Shown piece by piece: positions 46,930 through 61,500 of a stretch of 64,000 nt of DNA. Position 1 is the stretch's first letter. The number at the start of each line of letters is the position of its first letter. This DNA is from Rotaria sordida (taxonomy: Eukaryota > Rotifera > Eurotatoria > Philodinida > Philodinidae). Position numbers and translations under genes: made by a program. The notes beneath the pieces are model-generated. The model searched no databases. It was given only the letters and a program-made list of their open reading frames with translations, and was not told the origin of the DNA. The stretch is taken from assembly GCA_905250125.1 (NCBI GenBank), contig CAJNOL010000239.1, positions 124,001 to 188,000 on the forward strand, given 5' to 3'.

Positions 46930-47470
46930 GAAGATTAGATGTAAAAATCAAAATAAAGAAAAACAAAACACAACGAAGAAAAAAAAAAAAGAAAAACTTT
47001 GTTTTTCTTTATTTTTAATAATCTAAATATAATAAAAGATAAATTTTTGTGTAGAACAAAATATTATTTTTTTTTTTTTTTTGTTTCTTTATTGATTTGA
47101 TAACAACAAATCAAAACTATAAAATTGTCTTTTTTTTTCTTTCTTTATTTAAACATTCAGTTCATCTATTTTCGTTCAGCATAATTCTATTGCTTGAATG
47201 AAATAACCAATGAAATGAAGATAATCAAATGCATAACTATGATACTAAATAAATACTTTTTTTTTGTTAAAATTTTATAATTAAATTCTTAAATTCTTCT
47301 TTTTTTCAGACAAACAAAAGTATTCAATGAAATAATCATATTATAGGAAAAAATAAATAAATAAATAAATAAACAATTATTGGTATTCTCTTTTAGTCAA
47401 CATATTTACGCAATAAACATTTCAACAGAAGACTGTTCTTACTCTTGGTTAGTATTCAATAAAATACACC
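46930..47470. promoter_or_regulatory. Shared divergent promoter interval, Dsp1 / SF3B1
   Basis: A 541-bp A/T-run-rich gap between oppositely directed start codons. A TTGGTTAG acceptor-like string ends 20-some bases before the SF3B1 ATG and could be a trans-splice or 5'-UTR splice acceptor. A (TAAA)n run lies at about 47350-47371. Confidence 0.45.
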
Positions 47471-50400
47471 ATGAGTTCAAAACATGATGGTAAGAAATTT
47501 TGGTTTTTTGTTTAGAAAGATTTATTTAATTTTTTTTTATTGTAGCAATCGAAGCTCAATCGAAAGCTATGCGTGATGAACGTCGACGAGAAGACGATGA
47601 AGCTCGTGGTACAAGATTTGGTGATCAAATCCTTGATACAGATGTTTATGAAGAAAATGCACGAACTGGTTATTTTAATTATGTACCAGGAAATAATGAT
47701 GATGATGTATGTTGTGGTTTTTTTTTTGTTCTATGATTTGTTTTTTTCTAATAATTAAATATCTATTTCTTTAGGATGAAGATGACGATTATGCATCATC
47801 ATTACCAAATGTAAAACCAAAAGCATATGGACCAACAGCTGATATTTTACAAAATATTCCAAATATTGATCGAGTAAGCAGAAAATGAAAAGAGAAACTA
47901 CATGATCCTTATTGGGAAAGTTGACTCCTGTAATTTGATTTAATGGAATTATAAGTATTGAAACATGTGAAACTCTGAAAGACAGAAAAAACAAAAGGTC
48001 ATTTCTATTGTTCGCCTTATATATCTGTCATTCTTCTAGAATTTTCTCTACAAGATGCACTATATTAAAGTTCTGTTCCGATTATGTAATCATTTTGAAA
48101 GTTGGCATTATATACTCTTTCAAATGAGATATTGCTTAAATAAAACGGATGAAAAATTATGGAGATATAAGCCGAACAATGGCGATGACCTTTGTTGTTT
48201 CAACATTTATAACTCCTGTTTAATGTTTGGTCGACTAGCGAAAATCTATCTTAAATATTTGTTTTATTTATTTATTTATTTATTTATTTGTCTTTAGAAT
48301 TATGATCCATTAGCTGAACATCGTCGACCAACAATAGCTGATAGAGAAAATGAATATCAAAAAAAACGACGTATGATACCAGGAAGAATTTCACCTGAAC
48401 GATTAGATTATTTTGCTGAAGGTAAATATACAAAGAAAAAAAATATTTTTTTTTAAAGTTATTTTTCTACAAATTTTGCTCTCAGTGTAAGAAATTTAAA
48501 ATTAGTAATTTTTTTTTGTTTTTTGTAAAATCATTTGAGGTGATTCTGATATCGAGTTCATTTTTATAGGCGTTTGGCTCCATGGATATACATCATCTAC
48601 ATAAATGCACTATTAGGTGTGATTGAATAGTAAAACGCCTATTTAATTAATTAGAATCTTAGCTTATATTTTAGACTTTAAACGATTATCAACGTGCTGT
48701 TTCGATCGCAACGTTGACAATCATCTTGCTTGAAATGAGCTCGAGCATGGTACAGATATATATATATATATGCTATCATAAAAGAATATAAATATAAATA
48801 TAAATATATTTTTATTAAGAAATATTTCCTTTCTTTTTTATTCTATAAAATATTCTCTTGATATTTATATTATTCAATGTCCAAAAAGAAAAGAAAAAAG
48901 AAAACGAGGTAGTATTTATCATTATAATGGTGGGTCTTTTTTTTTTTTGTTGCCTATTAAAATTATTTAGTAAATCTTTGTCTTTTCTTATTTTTCTTTC
49001 TATTGATTATTTTAATTTAATTTTGTTTAGGTGGAAAAACACCGGATCCACAAGCTAAAGGACGTAGTTATGCAGAAATTATGGGTGAAATTGCTATACG
49101 AAATGCAAAAGTAAAATTTACAAAAATAAATAAAAAAAAATAAAAATTCGAGTTTTCTATTTTAGACTGATACACGAAATCAATTGGCAGAAAGAGCTAA
49201 AGCAGCTGAAGGTCAAAGTAGTACAACAGCTAATGGAGGTGCAAGTGCATCAGGTGAAAAACGTCGACGACGATGGGATCAAACAGCGCCTGCTGATGAT
49301 AATGATCCAAAAGCAAAAAAAATAGCTTATGATGAAGTAAAATACTCAATGTTTTTGTTTTTTATTTTTATATAATTTAATATATAATATTCTAGGCAGT
49401 AACACCAGCTCATCGAATGTGGGATGCTACACCAGCACCTGGTCAATCATCATTTGATGAAACACCTGTGGCTTCACGTACACCTGGTGCTGAAACACCA
49501 CATCATTCAGCTACGCCATCAAATAAACGTAATCGATGGGATGAAGTAAGTTTATTTTTCTATATAAATTCTTATTTAATTAATCAAATCTTTCTTGTTT
49601 TTAGACTCCACGTACGGAACGAGGTAAATATAAAAAAACAAAACAAAAAAAATTTTTTTTTTATTATATTTATTGATTTTTTTTTCATAGAAACAACAAA
49701 TTCTGGCTGGGCAGAAACACCAAAAACTGATCGTGGTGGTATGGATGATGTTGATTATATTATACGATCAACACCAACACCTTCAACTGATAAACGTCGT
49801 TCACGTTGGGATGAAACACCAGCAAATGCAACAACAAATGGAGGTAGTTTTACACCTGTTGCAAAAGAAATTGGCGTTGCATCAACACCACGTACATCTG
49901 GTAGTTTTACACCAGGTATGACACCAATTATAGCAACACCTGTTGGAACACGTGCAGCTAATATGGCAACACCAACACCAAGTCAAATTCCAATGACACC
50001 TGAACAAATGCAAGCATATCGTTGGGAACGTGAAATAGATGAACGTAATCGTCCATTATCAGATGAAGAACTTGATGCGATGTTTCCACCTGGTTATAAA
50101 ATTTTACCACCACCAGCATCATATATACCAATACGTACACCAGCACGTAAATTAACAGCAACACCAACACCACAATCAACATTTTCAGGTTTTCATATAC
50201 AAGAATCTGCACATGGACAAAGTGCACAATCAAATCAATTACAAGAATATCAACCATCAGGAAATTTACCATTATTAAAACCAGATGATTTACAATATTT
50301 TGATAAACTATTACAAGAAGTTGATGAAGAATCATTAACACCTGAAGAACAAAAAGAACGAAAAATAATGAAATTATTACTTAAAATTAAAAATGGTACA

Positions 50401-53400
50401 CCACCTATGCGTAAAGCAGCATTAAGACAAATAACTGATAAAGCACGAGAATTTGGTGCTGGTCCATTATTTAATCAAATTTTACCATTATTAATGTCAC
50501 CAACATTAGAAGATCAAGAACGTCATTTACTTGTTAAAGTTATTGATCGTATTTTATATAAACTTGATGATCTTGTACGTCCATATGTACATAAAATTTG
50601 TGTTGTTATTGAACCACTTTTAATTGATGAAGATTATTATGCACGTGTTGAAGGACGTGAAATAATATCAAATTTAGCTAAAGCAGCTGGTTTAGCAACA
50701 ATGATATCAACAATGAGACCTGATATTGATAATTTAGATGAATATGTACGTAATACAACAGCACGTGCATTTGCTGTTGTTGCATCAGCACTTGGTATAC
50801 CAGCATTGTTACCATTTTTAAAAGCTGTTTGTAAAAGTAAAAAATCATGGCAAGCAAGACATACAGGAATTAAAATTATACAACAAATTGCTATTTTACT
50901 TGGTTGTGCTATTTTACCACATTTAAAATCATTAGTTGAAATTATTGAACATGGTAAGAAAAAGAACACAATAAATAAATAAAAACTAAATTTGTTTTTG
51001 TTTTGCTATTTTTAGGTCTTATTGATGAACAACAAAAAGTACGAACAATTACAGCTTTAGGTATTGCAGCATTAGCTGAAGCAGCAGCACCATATGGTAT
51101 TGAATCATTTGATACTGTACTTAAACCATTATGGAATGGTATTAAACAACATCGTGGAAAAGTAAGTTAATTAAATAGTTAAGAATAAATTAATACTTAT
51201 TGTAACTAGAGATGATTCAAATTGATGAGAAAAAAGAAAACAATTAATAAAACTTTTCTAATATGAATACAATCATAGGACTAGACAAAAGTGTTCATTT
51301 TGATGAAGATATTTTTCATTATTGTGAAATTTATTTTTTAGGGTCTTGCTGCATTTCTTAAAGCTATTGGTTATTTAATACCATTAATGGATGCTGAATA
51401 TGCATGTTATTATACACGTGAAGTAATGATTATATTAATACGTGAATTTCAATCACCTGATGAAGAAATGAAAAAAATTGTACTTAAAGTTGTTAAACAA
51501 TGTACAGCAACTGATGGTGTTGAAGCTAAATATATTAAAGAAGAAGTTTTACCATCATTTTTTAAATATTTTTGGAATCAACGTATGGCATTAGATCGTC
51601 GTAATTATCGACAATTAGTTGATACAACTGTTGAAATGGCAAATAAAGTTGGTTCATCAGAAATAATTAATCGTATTGTTGATGATTTAAAAGATGAATC
51701 TGAACAATATCGTAAAATGGTTATTGAAACAATTGAAAAAATAATGACAAATTTAGGTTCAGCTGATATTGATTCACGTTTAGAAGAACAATTAATTGAT
51801 GGTATACTTTATGCATTTCAAGAACAAACAACTGAAGATACAGTTATGTTAAATGGTTTTGGTGCTGTTGTTAATTCATTAGGTAAACGTTGTAAAGCAT
51901 ATTTACCACAAATATGTGGTACAATATTATGGCGTTTAAATAATAAAGCAGCTAAAGTACGACAACAAGCAGCTGATCTTATACAAAAAATAGCTAATGT
52001 TATGAAATTATGTTCAGAAGAAAAATTAATGGGACAATTAGGACTTGTTTTATATGAATATCTTGGTGAAGAATATCCTGAAGTTTTAGGAAGTATTCTT
52101 GGAGCATTAAAAGGTAATATGAAGATTTTTATTTAAGATGAAATACTTTTTTTTTTTTATTCTTTCTAGGAATTGTTAATGTTATTGGTATGACTAATAT
52201 GACACCACCTATTAAAGATTTATTACCAAGATTAACACCTATTTTAAAAAACAGGTAAAATTTTTATTTTTGACATGTAATAGAATGAAAACTTTCGACT
52301 ATGATTTACTATTTTCGAATATACTAATGATATAATCTGATGTTCGACTTTTCTAGTATAGGATAATTTTGATTAATTATTCGAGTAATAAAACAAAAGA
52401 AGATGTAAATACATTTTTAATCACTAGTAGGCTTCTTCATTAATCTATATTTCACAATAAGTCTTAAAAAATTCTACTTGTTAATAGTAGAGAATATTTA
52501 GAAAACGGAGCAATGAAATGAAATGTTCATTCGTTTTATTAATCGATAGTTCATGTGTAGTTTACTATAAAATATTTTTTTTGACGTTTTGGAAATTCTA
52601 CCGATCGTTTAGTTTTTAATAGTTCTTTCAGTGACTAGGAAAATAAAGTAAAAGTTTAAGAAAAAAAAAAACTAAACTCTACATAATAAAAAACTTTATA
52701 AAAAAATTTCTTTTTCTCTTTTAAAATAGACATGAAAAAGTTCAAGAAAATTGTATTGATCTTGTTGGTCGTATAGCTGAATTAGGTGCCGAACATGTAC
52801 CAGCTCGAGAATGGATGCGTATTTGTTTTGAATTACTTGAATTACTTAAAGCACATAAAAAATCAATTCGTCGCGCTGCTATTAATACATTTGGTTATAT
52901 AGCTAAAGCTATTGGTCCACATGATGTTTTAGCTACATTATTAAATAATCTTAAAGTACAAGAACGACAATTACGTGTTTGCACAACTGTTGCTATAGCT
53001 ATTGTATCTGAAACATGTTCACCATTTACTGTTTTACCAGGTAAAATTGTTTTGTTTTTTTTTCAATTTATATTTTGTTTTTATTTCTTTGAATAGGTCT
53101 AATGAATGAATATCGTGTACCAGAATTAAATGTTCAAAATGGTGTATTAAAAGCATTAGCATTTATGTTTGAATATATAGGTGAAATGTCAAAAGATTAT
53201 ATATATGCAGTAACACCATTACTTGAAGATGCTATGATGGATAGAGATTTAGTACATCGTCAAACAGCAATGACTGCTATTGGACATATGTCATTAGGTG
53301 TATTTGGTTTTGGTTGTGAAGATGCATTATGTCATTTATTAAATCATGTTTGGCCAAATATATTTGAAACAAGTCCACATGTTATTCAAGCATTTATATC

Positions 53401-53740
53401 TGCTATTGAAGGTTTACGTGTTGGTCTAGGACCAGGTCGAGTACTTTATTATACATTACAAGTAAAAATTTATTTATTTATTTATTTTTTCATAATTAAT
53501 TAATATTTTATTTTTATTTTTTTTAAGGGCCTCTTTCATCCAGCTCGACGAGTACGTGATGTTTATTGGAAAGTCTATAATACATTATATATTGGTGCAC
53601 AAGATACTTTAGTTACTGGTTATCCACGTATTGTTGATGATAATATTCGTCCAACAATAGATGAAAATGAATCATTACAAAAACGTATTGAAAAACCACG
53701 TAATGATTATGCACGATATGAACTTGATTATATTATATAA
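47471..53740 (+). CDS. SF3B1: SF3B1, U2 snRNP splicing factor 3b subunit 1 (1,325 aa)
   Basis: HEAT-repeat core of SF3b that clamps the branch-site helix in the U2 snRNP (nucleus). Fifteen exons (47471-47489, 47546-47706, 47775-47873, 48298-48421, 49031-49110, 49166-49336, 49396-49545, 49605-49623, 49691-50953, 51016-51161, 51342-52113, 52170-52254, 52730-53040, 53097-53461, 53528-53740) sum to 3,978 nt, exactly 1,326 codons (human 1,304 aa). The N-terminal part has repeated RWDE/TP motifs (cyclin-dependent kinase sites) and the [13 protein letters not shown] p14-binding region. The HEAT array is nearly colinear with vertebrates, including QQKVRTI, whose Lys matches human K700. The C terminus YELDYII is preceded by about 20 extra residues. 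Exon 8 is only 19 nt. Confidence 0.97.
48567..48641. repeat. 75-bp hairpin with TTTA flanks in an SF3B1 intron
   Basis: Ends TAGGCGTTT and AAACGCCTA are perfect 9-bp inverted repeats, each flanked outward by TTTA (48563-48566 and 48642-48645). It may be a tiny MITE or a solo-end remnant; a chance hairpin is not excluded. Located in the intron between SF3B1 exons 4 and 5. Confidence 0.45.
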
Positions 53741-55539
53741 AAAAAAACAAACTATCATCATTGTTCATATATATATGAATTAAAAATAAAACCACAAAAA
53801 AAAGAAAAAACATTTGCATAGTAGTTTGTTATCTATGTTTATTCTTTTCGTTTCATCTTTCGATATGTATATGTACGTCGAATATTACGTGCTATATACT
53901 AATATACATTTAAAAAAAAAATAAGAGACTAATTTTAAACAAAAAAAGAAAAACCAACTGAAAAAATTTTTTCGTTTTTTTTCTTTTCTTTTCTTTAATG
54001 TATGTACGTTTATTTGTTTTCCTTTTTTTTTTCTGTGCTGGTTTTTTTTTCTTTTGTGTTCGTAATAAAAAAAAAAAGAAAATAAAGACATATTCAACTA
54101 CGAAGAAAAACAAATAAGATCAAAATACTACTCAATAGAAAATGATTAATCTAGAATCAAAAAAATTTTGAAAAATTTGCTCTGCTTTTTTTTGTTAAAT
54201 CTGCATCAAATATTACGATCGATAATGAAAGAAAACTATTTGAGAAATCTAATTTGATAATTTTAAAAAAAAAACCTATGTATGCAAATATTGTTATTTT
54301 TAGACAAGGAGAAGTGTTTATCAACAACGTAGTTATCTTATATGAAAAAAGATATGATGAAAATATAAACTTTTTCTTCATCACACCATAATAAATAGTG
54401 ACATAGATTTTGTATTCAGTATTGATGTACTGAGACGAAAAAAGAAAAAGAAACATCTGACGAGAGAAGTCCTCGAACTAATAAACTGCTTTCGAGTCAA
54501 GACTACTGCGACGGCAGTTTTTAGAAGAATGCTGTGACCCTCTCAGACACACTAGGAAAACTGATTTTCGAATTTCGACTTGAAACTATACATAGAGATA
54601 GACCTTGATGAGAATAGTTTCTTGTAGAAGTTTCAAATCTTTTCGTTGTTTCTATTTTAAGATTAGGATAGAAGCAAGCAAATCAAAAGCCTTGAAATTT
54701 TTACAATAAACAATTCAAATTAAGGTCTTTCCTCTGTATAAAATTTTAGACCGAAATTCGAAAATCAATTTTTCTGGTGTTTCTATGGGAAACTATGGTA
54801 TTCATAAAAAGTAACATCGTACAAATGTAGTTTCTATACAGTCATAAGCTATGAACACGAACTCTTTTCAAGTTATTCATAACTCATTTGGATCTACATA
54901 ATGTACATAGACTCGACTTAAAAGTAATTTATCAGTTAGAGGAGTTTCCTCGTAAGCTCTATTTTGAATATGAATTTATAGGAATTCAAAATCATTAAAA
55001 TATATAACAAAGAACAATAAAGTTATAAAATTATTTTTGAAAATCGAACTTTTTTAAAAGTAATTTATGCATTGTATAATCAGATGTTCGGATGAATGGT
55101 GAATCAATATATAGATCATGTTAAAACATTACAAATAAATATAATTATATCAATTATTTGCTTTTTTGTTTATGTCGCAATCTATCTACTTAGAAAATAA
55201 CAAAAAGAAAAAAGCTACATATGTTATTTAGACTTCTAGAAGATGTTTTATCTCTTTTTTTAACGTTACTCACATTGTATAGATAACAAGAGCATAAAAA
55301 AAAACTAAAAGAAGCTTATTTAACTGATGGTGTAAAAAGAAGCACAAATGAGATTTTCACAGATAATAGTATCTTCGTTTGTTTCTTTTTTTTTTAGCTC
55401 TTATCTTTAAAGTTAAAGCAAATAAAAACTAAAGACAATAGTTATTTTGTTTTTATTATTATCATTTTTCATTACTGGTATCGTTTGATGCTACTACTCT
55501 AATTTACACGTAAGAGTATAGCAAATATACTTTTGCAAA
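53741..55539. other. Intergenic region, 1.8 kb, with one foldback element
   Basis: Holds the SF3B1 3' UTR (AATTAAAAATAAA near 53778) and the upstream region of the lectin/CUB receptor. Short minus-strand frames at 53885-54456 are Lys/Phe low complexity and are not called. The foldback at 54540-54792 is listed separately. Confidence 0.55.
54540..54792. mobile_element. Foldback element, about 250 bp
   Basis: Arms at about 54546-54609 and 54720-54785 are diverged reverse complements; both contain TTGATTTTCGAATTTCG or CTGATTTTCGAATTTCG read inward, followed by an ATACA-GAG-AGACCTT block. The loop of about 110 bp is AT-rich. No clear target duplication, so the outer limits are approximate. Confidence 0.6.
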
Positions 55540-58500
55540 ATGATGTCTAGATTTATATTTCTTATTTTGTACATATTACAATATATTTCTTTCACTAATG
55601 GACAAAAGGTTATATCAATGACTCCAACGGATTCATGTGTACCATCAACAATTAGTCTTCGTTGTCAACCGAATTATGTTGTTATTGTTAGAAGTGCTTC
55701 ATATGGTGTTGCACAAGTATCTGGTTCATGTAGTTATACACCAGGTGATTGTATTGCTGATGCTATGAGTATAGTAACATGTACAACAGATACTGTTCAA
55801 TGTGCCATGTATGCAACCAAAAGAAAACTACCACAATGTAATGATCAATTTAGTAGTTACGTTCATATTGAATATGATTGTGTACCAATATCAATGGATG
55901 ATTCAACAAAAGAATATAATGTTTGTCAAAATGGTACAGAAATAACAAGTGATTATGGAATAATACGAAGTCCTGGTTATCCAACACAATTTCAAACAAC
56001 AACAGCTGAATGTTTTCGTGCAATACATATACCAAGTGATAAAACAATTCGTCTGTGGTTAACTGATCTAAGTATTGGTTCAACATTGGCAAATTGTGCT
56101 AAAGATCATGTTTATGTTGTTGATAGTGTTCAAACATATCAACATTGTGGTCGTTTACGATATGCATATCCATATTTATGTTCATCAACAATTATTATTC
56201 AATATTATGTTACATCACAACTTTCAATCTATCGTGGAATGAGAATGTATTTTGAAATAGTTGATCGACCTGCGAATGATAATTGTCCAAATCCAAATGG
56301 AACAGTAACACCTATACCATCTACAACACCAACAATAACAACTATTGATTCAAGTCAAACTACACCTACACCTCCTTATGTTATATTTGGTATTGCATCA
56401 CCTGTTCGAAGTTTTCAACTTTGTAGAGGTAAATCATTTTATTTATTGAATATCAAAAAAAACAAACAAACGAAATTCTAAATTCTTCCTTTTTAGGACA
56501 ATCACTTAACATTGAATGTCCAAATAATTATGGTATAGTTATTACTACAAATATATTTGGTGTTACTCAATCTGATCAATGTGAACCACATGATGCAGTT
56601 AAACATTGTGTTGTTGCAACAGCTCCAACATATTCATGTCGTCGAACTTGTATGTATTTCTATCCAGGAAATCAAGCTGTTCCATCATGTGGTAATAAAA
56701 CTGCTGCTTATCAATTTGTTGAGTATCAATGTATACCAACAAATACTGAAATTGTTTCACCAAATACTCCATGTCCATTAGATGGTTCAAAAATTCCAGT
56801 ACAAATTAATCGTCGTGGTCGTTTTCAAACATATAATTATCCAGTTTTTAGTAGAATGAATTGTACATATCGAATAAAAACTAATATAGGTTATATTATG
56901 AATTTTTATGCCCTTGATATTAGTTTAAATGATTTTTCAACTGAATGCAAATCAAATAAAGTAACATTGATTGAAGATGGTGAAAGTCAAGGTTCAGATT
57001 TTTGTGAACAACGTTCATATGATTTAATTTATTCAAGTTGTTCAAATGAACTTGATTTACGTTATATTGTTAATGATGAAACAACATTATTTTCTAGTGG
57101 TGCTCAATTATATATTGAAAGTCATGTACCTCCATTTGATTGGGCTTGTGGTAAACCGGTAGTAACATCACCTCAAACAACTATTCGAACAACACCATTT
57201 ATAACACAAACAGCACCACCTTTAGCAAATGAAACAAATATGTTTGCACGAGATGAAATGGAAAATGACATTTGTTTCAGTAGTTCATTAACTTATAGTT
57301 GTCCATCTGGTTATACATTTATTATATTAGGTGCTTTTTATGGTGTTAAAAAACAATCATCAAATAAATGTGGATTTGTTCAAGGTGATTGTACTCAAGA
57401 ATCATTATCAACAATAACACAATGTCAAAATGATTTACCTAGTTGTTATATATTATATTCAACTAAACGTCGGCTTGCACTTTGTGCAGATCAATATGCT
57501 GATTATTTACATATAACTAGTCAATGTGTACCAAGTAAGTCAGTTGGAACTGTATCGAGTATAACAACATATGATATTTGTGATACAAATAATCCCATTG
57601 GAAATATACATGGAGTTGTTACTAGTCCAAGTTTTCCAACTTATAAGCAAACAACTAATGAATGTAGAAGAACAATTATAGGTATACAAGATAGAATATT
57701 AAAAATTTGGATTAATGAAATGGCTTTATCAAGTGGTGGACAACGTCTTTCCGATGGTATGAATTTTAGTATAAAAACTATTTCTTTTTTTTTTTTTTGC
57801 TTTTCTAAATATTAATATTGTTATTATTTAGAAGATTCAAATGAACCTGATCTAGTTATTTATAAAAATGATAATAGAAATAATTTAAATGATTTAGAAC
57901 GAATGCATCCATCTCTTCGTGATACTTGTATAAATGATTATTTAATAGTAAATACTCCACATGTAGCTTATGTTTATTGTGGCAAACGTAAATTAGCTAT
58001 TGCTCCAATTTGTGGTGCAACTATTGATATTCAATATAAAACAACATCACCACCAAATCTTTTTTATAAAGGCTTTAAATTTTATTTTGAATGGATTCCA
58101 AGACCACTGGATATAACATGTGGTAATGTACTACCATCATCAACAACACCTATTAATGAACAACTACCGGATTGGGCAAAAAATTTAGAACTTTCACCTA
58201 TACTTTCTGCACATATTTGTCTTGGAACAGCAACAACTATACGATGTCCTCGTGGTTCTGATTATGTTCTTTCTATCATTGAATCAAATTATGCTGTAAC
58301 AGGTACAGGTTTATGTGAAATTCCATCGCCAGGTCATTGTCATCAAGAAGCATCACTTGGTTTAACATGTACACAATCATGTTTTATTGAATATGATATT
58401 CCAAAACCACTTATTCAATGTGGATCACAAAATGCTGATTATCTCAATATAGATTATGAATGTATACCAACACGTTTACCAAATAATGAAAATCCAATTG

Positions 58501-61500
58501 ATATATGTGGATCAACAACAACAGATACAATTGCACTTAATACAGTTATGATGATTAGTCCACAATATCCAACATTACCTGCTACTATACGTACTTGTTC
58601 AAAAAAAGTTGAAGCACCAACAAATAAAATATGGATGATTTTTATAGTTGATCTATATTTGGAAGTTGGACAAAATGATAATAGTGAATGTGATGCAGCA
58701 TCATTAACTATTTATGATGGAAAAGATAAAATTGCACTTTGTGGTTTACGACAACCTGGATTAGTTTTCATTAGTTGTTCAAATATAGTTGAATTTAAAT
58801 TTGTTTCAACTCATCAAGCACTTGGTTATCGTGGTTTTAAAATATATTCTCAAACTATTGATGTACCTATTGGTTGGAATTGTGTACCAGATGGTTTTAC
58901 AACAACAACACCAAGAACAACAACTCGACCTTCAACTACAACAAGTGTATTACCACCTAGTTCTCAAAGTAATTTATATAAAAAAAAACAAATTCTATTT
59001 TATAATTTTTGTAAATAAATTTATTTCTAGTTGCTGCTTATGGTGGAACAACAGGTGGTACACGTCGATATTGTGTATTCCCATTTACATATCAAGGCAA
59101 TCAACAATCAAATTGTTTAAACATTGATCCACCAAATTCATCATCAGGTCAAGGTGCTCAAGAACCTTGGTGTTCATTAACAAGTAATTTTGATACTGAT
59201 CGTCAATGGGGATTTTGTGATTTAGGTGTTACTGATTCAACATTATATGATATATGTCGTGGTCAAACACAAATACTTCGATGTCCATCTGGTTATATTA
59301 TTGATATAATAACAGCTGATTATGCAGCTAAACCTAATGGAAATATTGGTGCAGATGCATGTGTTTATAATGTAAATGATTGTTTTCAAAATGATGCATC
59401 AACATTTCAAAGTGTATGTGCTGGTAAATCATCATGTACAGCATATCATAATAGTAAAACTTTAGCAACATGTCAAAGTCGACCATCAGCTTATTTACAT
59501 ATTGATTATAAATGTGTACCAAATGATGTATCGGGTATAACAACATATGATATATGTAATAATAATTTATTACCACAAAATAATACTCGTCGTGGATTTA
59601 TAATTTCACCAAATTATCCAAATACACAAAATAATATTGATTGTACATTTAATTTACAAACATTAAAACCAAATCAAGATATTCATATTTATGTTGTTAA
59701 TATGGATTTAAGTGCTCCAGATTTACTTGGACAAAGTTGTAGGAAAGATCGTTTAATTGTTTCAGCTGATAATAATAATATGGAAATGTGTGGTAGATCA
59801 TATACAAATTTTTTACTTAATACATGTCATTCATCTGTATCATTACAATTAATTCGAACACCAGATGCACGAGGAACTGGTGTTAAGCTTTTTTTTGAAT
59901 TTCGAGAAAGATCACCACAAACAATATGTCCTACATTAGCGACTACTACACCACGTCCATCAACAGTAACACCACCAACAGGCACAACAAGTGCTTTACT
60001 TCCGATTTATTTTCCTGGTCTAAGTCCTCGTATGTTTAAAACTTTATGTTATCCAGATTTTTCATCTTTATTAGGTTCAAATTTTCAATGTCCATTAAAT
60101 TATGTGATTGTTATTCATCGTGCATTTTATGGTAAAGGTAGTCGTTGTGATTATATTGTTGGTGATTGTACAACTGAAGCTGACAATGTTTATCGAACAT
60201 GTTCAGGAAAGCAAAAATGTTCAGTTTCATTTTTAAATCAAGTTCCTTTACCAGAATGTAATAATATTTTTGCTAATTATCTTTTTGTTGAATATCAATG
60301 TTTACCAACACCAACAATTGTTCCAAATACTGTAGATTTATGTACAGGTCAAATAGAAGATATTGCTGGTAATAGTGGTATATTTAAAAGTCCATCATAT
60401 CCATCTTATATACAAACACAATGTCCTAATGTAACATTAAATACATATGATGGTTCTGAGCTTATTATATTTATGTATTTACTTGATCTTGATATTGGTA
60501 TACCTGATCCAAATACAGGTGATTGTACAAATGATTATTTATCATTATCTTATCAATGTAATAATCAATTATATACTCGAAGTTTATGTGGTACACGTTC
60601 AACCGAACTTTTATTTAGTACATGTTCACCAACAGATAAAATTTTTGCTTCATATAATTTATTAAATCCAAATCCACAATTTCAACGTGGTTTTGCATTA
60701 CTTTATCAACTTGCATCAAAATTTACTCTACCTACAACTATTTCAACAACAACAACAGCACCAACAACATTATCAACAACACCATCTGGTCTTGGTCCAA
60801 TGAGCACATATACTCAAATAGCAACAACATGTGTTCAAAGTCTTTTATCATTACGATGTAATCAACCTGGATATGTTCTTGTTTTACATAAAGTACAACT
60901 TGGTGCAAGTAAAACAGGTAGTTGTACTTTTGCTCCCAATGATTGTTTTGAAGATCGTACTCATTTACATACTACTTGTGGTGGTAAAGCATCATGTTCT
61001 ATATCTGCACCTGCAATGGCAATGAAATCATGTAATGGTTCTAGATCAAATTATTTATATGCTGAACATCAATGTATTCCAACAAGTCCAAAACTTATAC
61101 GTAATATATGTTCATCAACAGGTTCAACTGAAAAAGTTGATGGTGGTGCAATAATTTCATTATTAAATTATACATCAGAATCTAGACAATGTAAAATACA
61201 ATTACAAGCAAATCAATTATTAGGTGGTGGAACTCATAAATCATTTAAAATTTATATTCTTTCATTAAATTTACCAACACGACCAACATTACGTGATCAA
61301 GGTGCACAATGTGGTACATTTGATCCATCGATTGAGATTGCTGGTGTTGAATCAGGTGTAATACGTTTATGTGGTAATAGTCATACACGTTATTTACTTG
61401 AAACATGTTCAGATACAATTGAAATTCGTTATAATAATTTAATTATGAATATAGGTACAACAAAATTTAAAGGTTTTGAAATTTATTTAGAATCTGTTCA

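Noticed and set aside
49733..50341. Antisense and alternate frames across SF3B1 exon 9
   Set aside because: Shadows of the strongly conserved SF3B1 frame.
53885..54456. Minus-strand Lys/Phe-rich frames downstream of SF3B1
   Set aside because: Homopolymer-driven, overlapping each other in different frames, no conserved feature.
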